Positions 57,452 through 64,000 of a DNA stretch of 64,000 bases are shown here, piece by piece (within the stretch, counting starts at the first letter, position 1; every line of letters starts with the position of its first letter). The translations under genes and the position numbers were made by a program. Source of the DNA: Arthrobacter sp. CAN_C5 (GTDB taxonomy: Bacteria; Actinomycetota; Actinomycetes; Actinomycetales; Micrococcaceae); assembly GCF_017875735.1 (NCBI RefSeq), contig NZ_JAGGMZ010000001.1:1488001-1552000 (forward strand). Direction: 5' to 3'. The notes below the pieces were generated by a model that ran no database searches, was not told where the DNA came from, and saw only the letters and a program-made list of their open reading frames with translations.

Positions 57452-57963
57452 TCTCCAACGCTGGAAGGCGTTTTTATTTCCTGGGCACAGTCAATAATTC
57501 TGACTATTTCTCGCTGGCTCGATTGAAGGGCGAGTAGTTGAACTGCTAGATTATTCTCATTTTGATCATCCATATTTGAAATCTTCACAGAGTGTGTGTT
57601 GATGGTTGAGTCAATAGTTTTCAGATGACGAAAAATCAGGCCTAGACTTTTACGGTGATTGTCGTTATTTTCGCGGTTTTCGCTTATGCCCCGAGATTGT
57701 ACTTCGTGTTGTTTTTCTAAGGTCTCAGAAATGGCTGCTATTTTGATCGCCAGATTCGACAAACTTTCGGTGATTGTTTCTTCAGATTTTTGAACCCGCA
57801 GAACTTCTTTATTCGTTGCCGATAGGGTGAAAAAGACGAGGGCGATTCCGAATGCGATCGCTGCCAAGGCTAGATTTGTAAGCCCGAACAATGTTAGCGC
57901 AATGGCTAACCCTAGAATCACAATGCCTGAGGTGGCAGTTTTACCCATCTGGATTCGCCTCAT
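57448..57963 (-). CDS. Membrane-anchored coiled-coil protein
   Basis: 171 aa from ATG 57963 (AAGGGG upstream); ATG 57948 (GAGG upstream) or the upstream 58038 are alternatives. Two hydrophobic segments (about 12-30 and 34-52), then a long polar helical region (VQKSEETITESLSNLAIKIA to the C-terminus) with heptad-like spacing. Translationally coupled to the glycosyltransferase. May be a scaffold or chain-length-type partner; no family recognised. Confidence 0.62.
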   Translation of the reverse strand: MRRIQMGKTATSGIVILGLAIALTLFGLTNLALAAIAFGIALVFFTLSATNKEVLRVQKSEETITESLSNLAIKIAAISETLEKQHEVQSRGISENRENNDNHRKSLGLIFRHLKTIDSTINTHSVKISNMDDQNENNLAVQLLALQSSQREIVRIIDCAQEIKTPSSVGE

Positions 57964-58115
57964 TTGTATCTGTTTCCCCTTCGCGATTCGACCATGTGGT
58001 GTACTCGTCGGTGTTCGGCCGTATGTGCCGCATTTCAAAAAAATTCTACCGGCTTAAGTACCAGCGGCGTAACGAAGCGCGCTCGAACACCGCTTATGGA
58101 ACGAGTCCATGTGAT

Positions 58116-58313
58116 CTAGGGGTGGGCCCGTGTGGTTTTCGTCAAGTGGCTGTGACCGGTCGTGATGGGCAAAATGGTTCCGTCTCTGAGCACGGCGTAG
58201 GGGGTGTCGTAGCGGCGCTGGGCCAGGATGATGAGGGCTTGGTTGTGAAGTTTGCCTTTGGCCCGTTTCCGGTCGTGGTTAGCCCTAGATGGTGGGTCTT
58301 TCAATGCCACCAA
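58116..58313 (-). pseudogene. IS110-family transposase C-terminal remnant
   Basis: Encodes DRKRAKGKLHNQALIILAQR followed by RYDTPYAVLRDG, the usual end of IS110-type transposases. The rest of the gene is absent. Opposite orientation to the remnant at 52381. Confidence 0.65.
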
Positions 58314-58399
58314 GGCGGAGAGAGAAAAGGGCCCTTTCGAGGATCTGTTTTCCTTCTATGAAGAGCGGTCTTCGCCGGTGAATGCTCCTGACTGAGAGT

Positions 58400-59070
58400 T
58401 CAGTGGGGCTGGCCGGCGTAGGTTGTGAATGTAATTTTGGCAGTGATGATCACGACGCCTAGTTCTCGGGTGTCTGAAGTGCCAGCTGAGTAGCTTTTCT
58501 CGACGATGAGGCTCCTCAATGAGATGCTCATGAGCTTTGCTGAATCGATAATGATCACGGCGCCGAGCTGCAGCCGCGGGTCGTAGGAGACCGTCAGGCT
58601 GGGGATCGTCGGTGATGGGGTCGTAACCTGTGTTGCTAGGTAGTCGCGCACCCTGTCCACGACGATGGTGTTCGTCTCCCGGGATAGCCAGTGCCCTGCA
58701 GGATGCATCAGGGATGGGGCCGACGAATGGCCCTGTGATCGTGGATGTTCGGGTGACCTTCACAAGCCCAAACCCGGCAAAGGACCGGATAGAGGGAAAG
58801 GCTTCCTTGAGCCACTGGCCCCGGACCGTCAAAGATTCGGACGGGTACCGCGTCTCCATATCGAATCCGGGAGGCAACGTTCCGGTCCGGTGGGTCAGCT
58901 TGTATGTCTCCGGCACGAGATGCTCGATAGAAGCCGTAAGGTAGTCGCTGCCAGCCATCTCCGTTTCCCCGTCGGTGAGTATCGCCCCCGTGATCGAGGC
59001 TCGACCCCGGTTAGAGTTCGTCGCCGATCCAACATCGCCGAGGATTTCGAACGTCAGGTCCGAGGCAGTT
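58400..59070 (-). pseudogene. Phage minor-tail-like gene remnant, frameshifted
   Basis: Minus-strand frame beginning after a stop near 59070: SDLTFEILGDVGSATNSNRG, ASITGAILTDGETEMAGSDY, ETRYPSESLTVRGQWLKEAF; near 58700 the frame changes and continues as RDYLATQVTTPSPTIPSLTV, SYDPRLQLGAVIIID, ELGVVIITAKITFTTYAG to the stop at 58400. The combined protein has the flavour of siphovirus minor tail proteins. Identity is by pattern only. Confidence 0.5.
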
Positions 59071-59256
59071 TCGAATCATTAACTATCTCTAAGTGGGGTT
59101 CGAATGCAGGGACTACCCCGACAACCCTCGCAACCCTTTCTGGCACCGCGTCAACCGTCACGATGAAAGAGGGAGTCCGGGGTCAAACATCTTCACTCGC
59201 CAGGCCTAGCAACCTCGGGCGGGCGGCTATTCGGTGAGCACATTACGTCGCTTCCG

Positions 59257-59649
59257 GTGGCTGTGGCTGCGGTCATAAGGACGCCGGTATCGGGGGAGCG
59301 TTCGGTTGGTATCACAGGTACCTACATCAGCCGGAGTGCCAGCGGATTCATCCAGGGAACGTCGGGGTCTGCCGCCGCATATACGACCGGCAACTATGCG
59401 GGAGGGACAGTGGTCATGCTCGCCCAGGCAGCCGACAACACATTTGTTGTTCGTGCCGGCACGTCCGAGGCGATATCAGCTGGCGGATCCGCTGCGCCTG
59501 CCTCATTCGGCGGCGTGTACTTCGGCGCAGCCGAGGCCGGTGACGTGTCGGAGGTGAGAGAGATCATTTACTGGCCTAGGCTATTGTCATTCGCGCGACG
59601 CAATGCTGCGCGCGCCTACCTGCTTTCGCGTTCCCCAGACGCAGCTTAG
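59257..59649 (+). CDS. Fragment of a phage/surface protein, uncertain
   Basis: 130 aa open frame (GTG start): TPVSGERSVGITGTYISRSA, TTGNYAGGTVVMLAQAADNT, EVREIIYWPRLLSFARRNAA. The beta-rich pattern ending EIIYWPRxLSxxxRxxARxY resembles the end of concanavalin-like (LamG) domains in phage tail or structural proteins. Upstream coding continues in a different frame before 59237, so it is probably a broken gene. Confidence 0.4.
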   Translation: MAVAAVIRTPVSGERSVGITGTYISRSASGFIQGTSGSAAAYTTGNYAGGTVVMLAQAADNTFVVRAGTSEAISAGGSAAPASFGGVYFGAAEAGDVSEVREIIYWPRLLSFARRNAARAYLLSRSPDAA

Positions 59650-59662
59650 GCCTATCGGAAGG

Positions 59663-59988
59663 TCAGGCCGCAACCCCCGGATAGTAAGCGGCCATGAAGC
59701 TGCGAACCTTCCGATAGTCGAGCCAGTCACTTTCCGTGTACCAAGTTATTCCGTATTCGGCCAGCTTTTGATACAAGCCGGCAGCCAGGTCAGACGGAAA
59801 GCGTCCGTACAAGGTGGAGTTGGCCCGGTCGAAGAACTGCATTCCGAGTTCTCCTGCGAGCTTGTGCGCTTCGTCTGGAACGTCCCGGACAAGCCCGGAC
59901 TCGTGGCCGACTCGGTTGATCGAATAAAGAGTCAGCATATCTAACGAAAAGTTCTGCCCGAACGAATAATGCGGCTTCTTTGGTGCAC
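59663..59988 (-). pseudogene. Second interrupted gene, C-terminal part
   Basis: Open from the IS edge: SAPKKPHYSFGQNFSLDMLT, LYSINRVGHESGLVRDVPDE, FFDRANSTLYGRFPSDLAAG, ESDWLDYRKVRSFMAAYYPG, stop. Together with 63029-63314 it gives 612 nt in one continuous frame (203 aa) with no duplicated bases. I do not recognise the family with confidence; it recalls the ends of PP-loop-like proteins found in glycan loci, in which case a middle part has been lost. Confidence 0.6.
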
Positions 59989-60017
59989 TGGTTGGGCCCC
60001 CGTTAGCAGTCCAGCGG

Positions 60018-60857
60018 CTATGCGATAGCTAATTGGTTCTCTGCGGTCCAGCGTTCCCAGTGTCTTGACGGTGTCAGTCCGTCGAGGGATCCGTGGGGCC
60101 GTTCATTATTGTAGATCTCTTTCCATTCGTCGGCCAAGTATTTCGCCTCGGCCATCGTGTCCATGATTTCTCCGGCGAGTTGTTCCCTCCTGAATTGGGC
60201 GTTGAATGATTCGGCGAATCCGTTCTGCCAGGGCGATCCCGGATCGATAAACGCGGTATCGACTCCGGCGGTGGCACACCAATCGATCAGCGCGGCCGCG
60301 GTGAACTCCGGACCATTGTCCGAGCGCACATAGGTCGGCACGATGCCGGTTTCGGCGATGATGTCCTCCAGCACTGCGACCACATCGGTCGCAGTGAAGG
60401 ACCGTCTCGGGATGATGGCCAGGGCGGTGCGGGTGTATTCATCGATGACGTTGAAGAACCGGATATGCCGACCGCAGGAAGTCACGTCGGATTGGAAGTC
60501 GAAGCTGACCACGTGCATCGGGTACTCGGCCCGCAGGCGCTTGTGCTCGCCGGAGCCGGGACCGGTGCGGCGCTTCTTGCGCGCCTTGGGCTTGCACGTG
60601 AGTCCTTCGGCCCGCCAGAGCCGGCGGACGCGCTTCTTGTTCAGCGCCACGCCGTCCCACTGCGGTTGCTCGAGCAGGTGCCAGCGCGCCTTGCGCCACC
60701 CCCACGCCGGATACTTGCCGGCAACAGCGCGCAGATCAGAGCGCAACTGTGCCTCTTCAAAGCTGACCACGGGTCGGCCTTTGCGCAGCGCTGACCGGTT
60801 CTGCCCCAACACCTTGCAGGCGAACCTCTCGGACGCCCCGAACTTCTCCTGCGCCAT
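60018..60857 (-). CDS. IS3-family transposase OrfB, second copy
   Basis: 279 aa, identical to the protein at 51184-52023; same -1 frame relation to OrfA. Confidence 0.93.
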   Translation of the reverse strand: MAQEKFGASERFACKVLGQNRSALRKGRPVVSFEEAQLRSDLRAVAGKYPAWGWRKARWHLLEQPQWDGVALNKKRVRRLWRAEGLTCKPKARKKRRTGPGSGEHKRLRAEYPMHVVSFDFQSDVTSCGRHIRFFNVIDEYTRTALAIIPRRSFTATDVVAVLEDIIAETGIVPTYVRSDNGPEFTAAALIDWCATAGVDTAFIDPGSPWQNGFAESFNAQFRREQLAGEIMDTMAEAKYLADEWKEIYNNERPHGSLDGLTPSRHWERWTAENQLAIA

Positions 60858-60886
60858 ACGAACGGCGCGGTGACGTGGTTCGGGGC

Positions 60887-61165
60887 TCAGAATTTTCCCC
60901 GCGCCACCTCATTCAAAATGTCATTGGCCAGGACCTGATCGGCTAACAGCTTCTTCAGTCGCGCGTTCTCCTTCTCGAGGTCCTTGACGGCCTTGGCCTG
61001 GGTGGCGTTCTTCTCGGACCCGTACTGCTGCAGCCACCGATACCAGGTCGCCTCGGTCACCTGTAACTCTTTGATGACCTCGATCATCGGTCGTCCGTCG
61101 TTGAGCATCTTCTGGCCCTGACGCACTTTCGCGATGACCTGATCCGGGGTATGTCTACGTGCCAT
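60887..61165 (-). CDS. IS3-family transposase OrfA, second copy
   Basis: 92 aa, identical to the protein at 50876-51154; the in-frame ATG at 61192 is the alternative start. Confidence 0.9.
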   Translation of the reverse strand: MARRHTPDQVIAKVRQGQKMLNDGRPMIEVIKELQVTEATWYRWLQQYGSEKNATQAKAVKDLEKENARLKKLLADQVLANDILNEVARGKF

Positions 61166-61245
61166 AATCTGTGAATTTCCTCCTGCATCCATTATCGGAT
61201 GCGAAACTCACACAGTCACCGGACTCCTACCCGGGGACCCAACCA

Positions 61246-61489
61246 GAAGGTGCGGTGCTGGCATCAGGATTCCAAAACCGGTCCATGTCGGGCGACCTGC
61301 AATCGAACCTCCTGCCTACGCTACGCCGGAACGCTGCCACCACAGACCTACTCCTCGTTGACCTAACGGATGAGCGGTTAGGGGTGGCGCGCCTAGCTGA
61401 CAAGTCATTCGTCACACGGTCAAAAGAACTACTGCGAACCAAACGCCTTGACCTACTGGCGGATAAGCCAGTGCGCTTCGACTTCGGAA
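61246..61489 (+). pseudogene. DUF6270-like gene, middle piece (copy B, passenger)
   Basis: Copy of 50552-50795 in reverse, here without any neighbouring N- or C-terminal piece. It proves that copy B derives from the doubly interrupted gene at copy A and not from independent insertions. Confidence 0.9.
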
Positions 61490-61521
61490 TCTGTCAAGGC
61501 GTTTGAGACACAGCTAAGTGG

Positions 61522-62523
61522 TTAGGCGTGTGTGGGGACCTCGCTTTGTTGGGGCTGGTTGATCCACGCCGCCGTGGGGCCCGCCGGCGGCGCCGGCGGT
61601 TGACCGAACCGGTGCGGGGTCGCCGCGTAGGCGTCCTGGAGCACCGCGGCCCGGCGGCCCTGGATGGCCGCGTAGGTGCCGTCGAAGACCGTCGCGGGGG
61701 TATGCAGCCCGATCCCGGAATGGCGGTGTTCGAAATTATAGTAAAGGAAGAATTCGTTGGCCCAGGCGACCGCGTCCTGGCGGGAGCCAAACCGCCCCGG
61801 GTAGGAGTGGTGATACTTCGTGGTCTTGAACGCCGCCTCGGAATACGGGTTGTCGTTGGAAACGCGGGGCCGTGAATGGCTGCGGTCGATGCCCAGATCG
61901 ATCATCAGCTCGGCGACCGGTTTGGACGTCATGGACGTCCCCCGGTCGGCGTGGATCACGCCCGGGGTGCCGTGGATCATGACCGCGTCGGCGATGAAGT
62001 CCTTGGAGCCCAGCCCGGACTCGCGGGTGGTGATGTGCCAGTGCACGACGTAGCGGGAGAACAGGTCAATGATGACCATCAGGTCGTAGTAGACGCCCCG
62101 GATGGGGCTGGGGAGTTTGGTGATGTCCCAGGACCAGACGTCGTTGGGTTTCACCGCGACGAGTTCGGGTTTCTTCTTCGCCGGGTGGGTGGCCTGGCGT
62201 CGGCGTTCACGCACCTGGCCGTGGCCGCGCAGGATGCGGTACATGCTTGATTCCGAGCACAGGTAGGTGCCCTGGTCCAGCAGGATCGCCTGGGCCGGCG
62301 CCTTGTCGGCGAACTCCTCGCTGTTCAACCGGTCCAACACCTGCGCGACCTCTTCATCCGTGAGCTTGTTTACCGGTGCCGGGCGCCGGGGTGTGGGCCC
62401 GTGGACCTTCGGGGTCTGGGACCGGTAGTGCGTGGCGGGAGACCGTCCCGTGAGGGCGCAGATTCTCCGCACGGGCAGCAGCCCGGTCAGGGCTGTGAAG
62501 GCCTCGTCCACGGCGGCGCTCAC
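61522..62523 (-). CDS. IS3-family transposase OrfB (element 1), second copy
   Basis: 333 aa, identical to 49518-50519, GTG start overlapping OrfA stop. Confidence 0.92.
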   Translation of the reverse strand: MSAAVDEAFTALTGLLPVRRICALTGRSPATHYRSQTPKVHGPTPRRPAPVNKLTDEEVAQVLDRLNSEEFADKAPAQAILLDQGTYLCSESSMYRILRGHGQVRERRRQATHPAKKKPELVAVKPNDVWSWDITKLPSPIRGVYYDLMVIIDLFSRYVVHWHITTRESGLGSKDFIADAVMIHGTPGVIHADRGTSMTSKPVAELMIDLGIDRSHSRPRVSNDNPYSEAAFKTTKYHHSYPGRFGSRQDAVAWANEFFLYYNFEHRHSGIGLHTPATVFDGTYAAIQGRRAAVLQDAYAATPHRFGQPPAPPAGPTAAWINQPQQSEVPTHA

Positions 62524-62948
62524 GGCTTCTCGTTGTCCGCCCTCGTGGAGATGTCCTCCAAGAGAGCGTGTAATTTTCCCAGCACCGATAATGCCTCCTC
62601 GGTCCGTCCGAGTTTCGCTTCGGCCCGTTCGGCGCGGTCCTTCATGGCCTCAAGCTGGGCTTCGGGGCTGTTCTTCTTCGCCGGTCTGGCGGCGGTGGCG
62701 AGGCCGGTGAGGGCGCCGGCGTCGCGTGCCCGGCGCCAGGTGGTGATTTGGGAGGAGAACAGGCCTTCGCGGCGGAGGAATGCGCCCTTGGCTCCGGGGC
62801 CGTCGAGGGACTCGTAGGTTTCCAGGATCGAGAGTTTCTCCCCTGGGGTGAAGGAGCGGCGGAGGGGCCTTTCTGCCCTGGGTTTTTCGGGATCGGACAT
62901 GGCTCCACCATCGGTGTTGGTGGTGGGGGAAGCAAGTGCGGTGCTCAC
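62520..62948 (-). CDS. IS3-family transposase OrfA (element 1), second copy
   Basis: 142 aa, identical to 49093-49521; alternative start ATG at 62900. Confidence 0.85.
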   Translation of the reverse strand: MSTALASPTTNTDGGAMSDPEKPRAERPLRRSFTPGEKLSILETYESLDGPGAKGAFLRREGLFSSQITTWRRARDAGALTGLATAARPAKKNSPEAQLEAMKDRAERAEAKLGRTEEALSVLGKLHALLEDISTRADNEKP

Positions 62949-63028
62949 AGGGAATCGGTTTCCAAATCTCGCCCTTAAGGAGTCAGTGGGAAAAGTGGCG
63001 GTGTCTCACCCAATGCTGACAGACAGGG

Positions 63029-63314
63029 TACGAGGAGAGTCGTCCATTGTTGCGCTGCCGCTGGCCATGACATCAGCGCCGGTCAACTCTCGTATGGCGG
63101 GCATCACTTCCCCTGAAACCGGGAAGTCGTACTCCACGCGATCAAATTTACGTCCGCAAAGAGTAGACAGTGCTACGGCCATCGTTGTGGTGGTCACAGC
63201 CAGCTGATCAGTGGACTCGAACCATAAATGGTGTTCAGCGTCAGGGGTGGATACGGATACGTCCAGCCGGCGGTCTGAAATTGAGAGGTCGCGAAAAGCG
63301 ATACGAGAAGTCAC
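63029..63314 (-). pseudogene. Second interrupted gene, N-terminal part
   Basis: Starts MTSRIAFRDLSISDRRLDVS, continues HHLWFESTDQLAVTTTTMAV, LCGRKFDRVEYDFPVSGEVM and is cut after DDSPR by the repeat block. Continues in frame into 59988 (CGT-AGT-GCA across the junction). Family not firmly recognised. Confidence 0.6.
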
Positions 63315-63359
63315 TCGACCACAATACGTTGAAAGGGCTGCCGCTTAGATCTACCCGTA

Positions 63360-63569
63360 CTAATCGGAGAATCCGACCTTGCCCTCTTCCCACTGATGAG
63401 TTCTGCCGCATTCCGGGCACTCGGTGGATTCACCGACTGCAATTCGCAGAGGTATCTCATCTTTCCGATCCGCCGCCCGGTGCCGACGCGCACCCTCCGG
63501 AACCTTCCGTAACTCCTTCCCACCGCGTCCCATCGCGAGCCTCCGTAATCGAGGTGTTGCGACGACCAA
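63360..63569 (-). CDS. Possible small protein with one CPxCG knuckle
   Basis: 69 aa, basic N-terminal half and TECPECGRTHQWEEGK near the C-terminus, a single zinc-knuckle-like CxxC. Only one Cys pair, so a zinc ribbon would need a dimer or a lost second half. Lies between IS debris; may be a fragment. Confidence 0.3.
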   Translation of the reverse strand: MVVATPRLRRLAMGRGGKELRKVPEGARRHRAADRKDEIPLRIAVGESTECPECGRTHQWEEGKVGFSD

Positions 63570-63575
63570 TTGAAT

Positions 63576-64000
63576 TCACCTTGGGCTCCCCGCGTCAGAA
63601 TGATGAATCAGTCCCTTCGCCGATGGCCCGTCGGTGTGTTGACGGCGCAAAAAAGGCATCCGCAGGCAATGTTCCACAAACGCGGGGGCAGTGCCCGGTG
63701 TCTTTTGCGGTGAAGGTGTCCCAGCCGACGATCGCCCGGGAATAAGGGTCGATGACCAGGACCACGTTGACGAACCCGACATAGACCGGAACGGAAGTAA
63801 AGCCAGTGACCCAAACCTGGTTCGGTGCCAGTGCTGTGAAGTCTCGATTCAACAGAAAACACGGCGCGGCGGACTTCCTTGCTGGGGACCGTGGTGCGGG
63901 TCCTGTGGCCTCTGATCAGACCGTTCATGTATTTTTCGCGCATCAGCCGGTCCCCAGTGTGTTCGGAGGCTTCCGGAAACCCGATTCTGCGCAGCCACTG
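63576..64000 (-). pseudogene. IS3-family OrfB remnant, frameshifted, runs off the edge
   Basis: Frames in sequence encode WLRRIGFPEASEHTGDRLMR, NGLIRGHRTRTTVPSKEVRR, then (shifted) VNRDFTALAPNQVWVTGFTS (or MNRDFT), VNVVLVIDPYSRAIVGWDTF with the first catalytic Asp replaced (WVTGF for WVADF), and finally GLIHHSDAG with the second. At least two frameshifts; non-functional. Confidence 0.78.

Larger units (their letters stand above)
59989..61245 (-). mobile_element. IS3-family element 2, second copy
   Basis: 1,257 bp, reverse orientation, same terminal repeats as at 50796-52052. Confidence 0.92.
61490..63023 (-). mobile_element. IS3-family element 1, second copy
   Basis: Reverse copy of 49018-50551; the shared sequence continues 5 bp further (CAGGG, 63024-63028). 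Confidence 0.88.
59989..63028. repeat. 3,040-bp inverted repeat, copy B
   Basis: Reverse copy of 49013-52052, including both IS3-family elements and the 244-bp DUF6270 fragment with its CTTC duplication (GAAG at 61246-61249). Encoded proteins are identical to copy A. It lies inside a different gene (59663-59988 / 63029-63314). No target duplication is seen at its outer edges. Confidence 0.93.

Overview
The window is high-GC DNA with tightly packed genes, frequent ATGA/GTGA stop-start overlaps, GTG/TTG starts and typical actinobacterial families (DUF3515 lipoprotein, LCP ligase, ThiL). It looks like a chromosome segment of a Micrococcaceae-type actinobacterium (Arthrobacter relatives); genus is inference.

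Region 1 (1-10564) is a catabolic island. It holds an OpuC/ProWX-type quaternary-ammonium ABC transporter (1-2695, minus), a divergent aromatic-amino-acid-lyase family protein (2838-4343), a thiol-dioxygenase-type cupin plus amidohydrolase operon (4318-5798), a LacI regulator with a double operator, a second lyase-family protein cotranscribed with an ornithine-cyclodeaminase-like dehydrogenase (6950-9601), and an RpiR regulator. Both lyases lack the Ala-Ser-Gly triad that makes the MIO cofactor (Gly-Thr-Gly in one, Ala-Ala-Gly in the other). With a betaine-type importer and a thiol-dioxygenase-like enzyme alongside, I infer a pathway for a trimethylammonium betaine, possibly ergothioneine or hercynine. 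This is the best candidate for an undescribed system here.

Region 2 (10612-24409): a processive family-2 glycosyltransferase, a small membrane protein and a heliorhodopsin; then a cluster (13926-20912) with a GTP cyclohydrolase II-RibD reductase fusion, a flippase-like membrane protein, a methyltransferase, a GT4 glycosyltransferase, a degenerate 6-pyruvoyl-tetrahydropterin-synthase homologue, a Zn-type dehydrogenase homologue, a SRRPBCC-type (SRPBCC fold) protein and a CDP-alcohol phosphatidyltransferase; then housekeeping-like genes (NmrA-type reductase, aldose epimerase, DUF3515, LCP protein).

Region 3 (24454-48380) is a cell-surface polysaccharide locus: GT4 enzymes, a Wzm/Wzt-type ABC exporter, a UDP-ManNAc dehydrogenase, two multi-module glycosyltransferases (637 and 1495 aa) sharing a CgeB-like module, a hexapeptide acetyltransferase, a heparinase II/III-hydrolase fusion, an asparagine-synthase-like protein, thiL and a secreted SLH/FnIII/heparinase-like protein.

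Region 4 (48381-64000) is a mobile-element graveyard at the end of the glycan locus. A DUF6270-like gene is split in three by two IS3-family elements and can be rejoined to exactly 714 nt. The whole 3,040-bp block (IS, gene fragment, IS) is present again in inverted orientation at 59989-63028, splitting a second gene. Between the copies lie an IS256-family element with 8-bp target duplications, IS110 and IS3 remnants, an A+T-richer glycosyltransferase operon and phage-tail-like remnants. No tRNA, rRNA or CRISPR array was seen.
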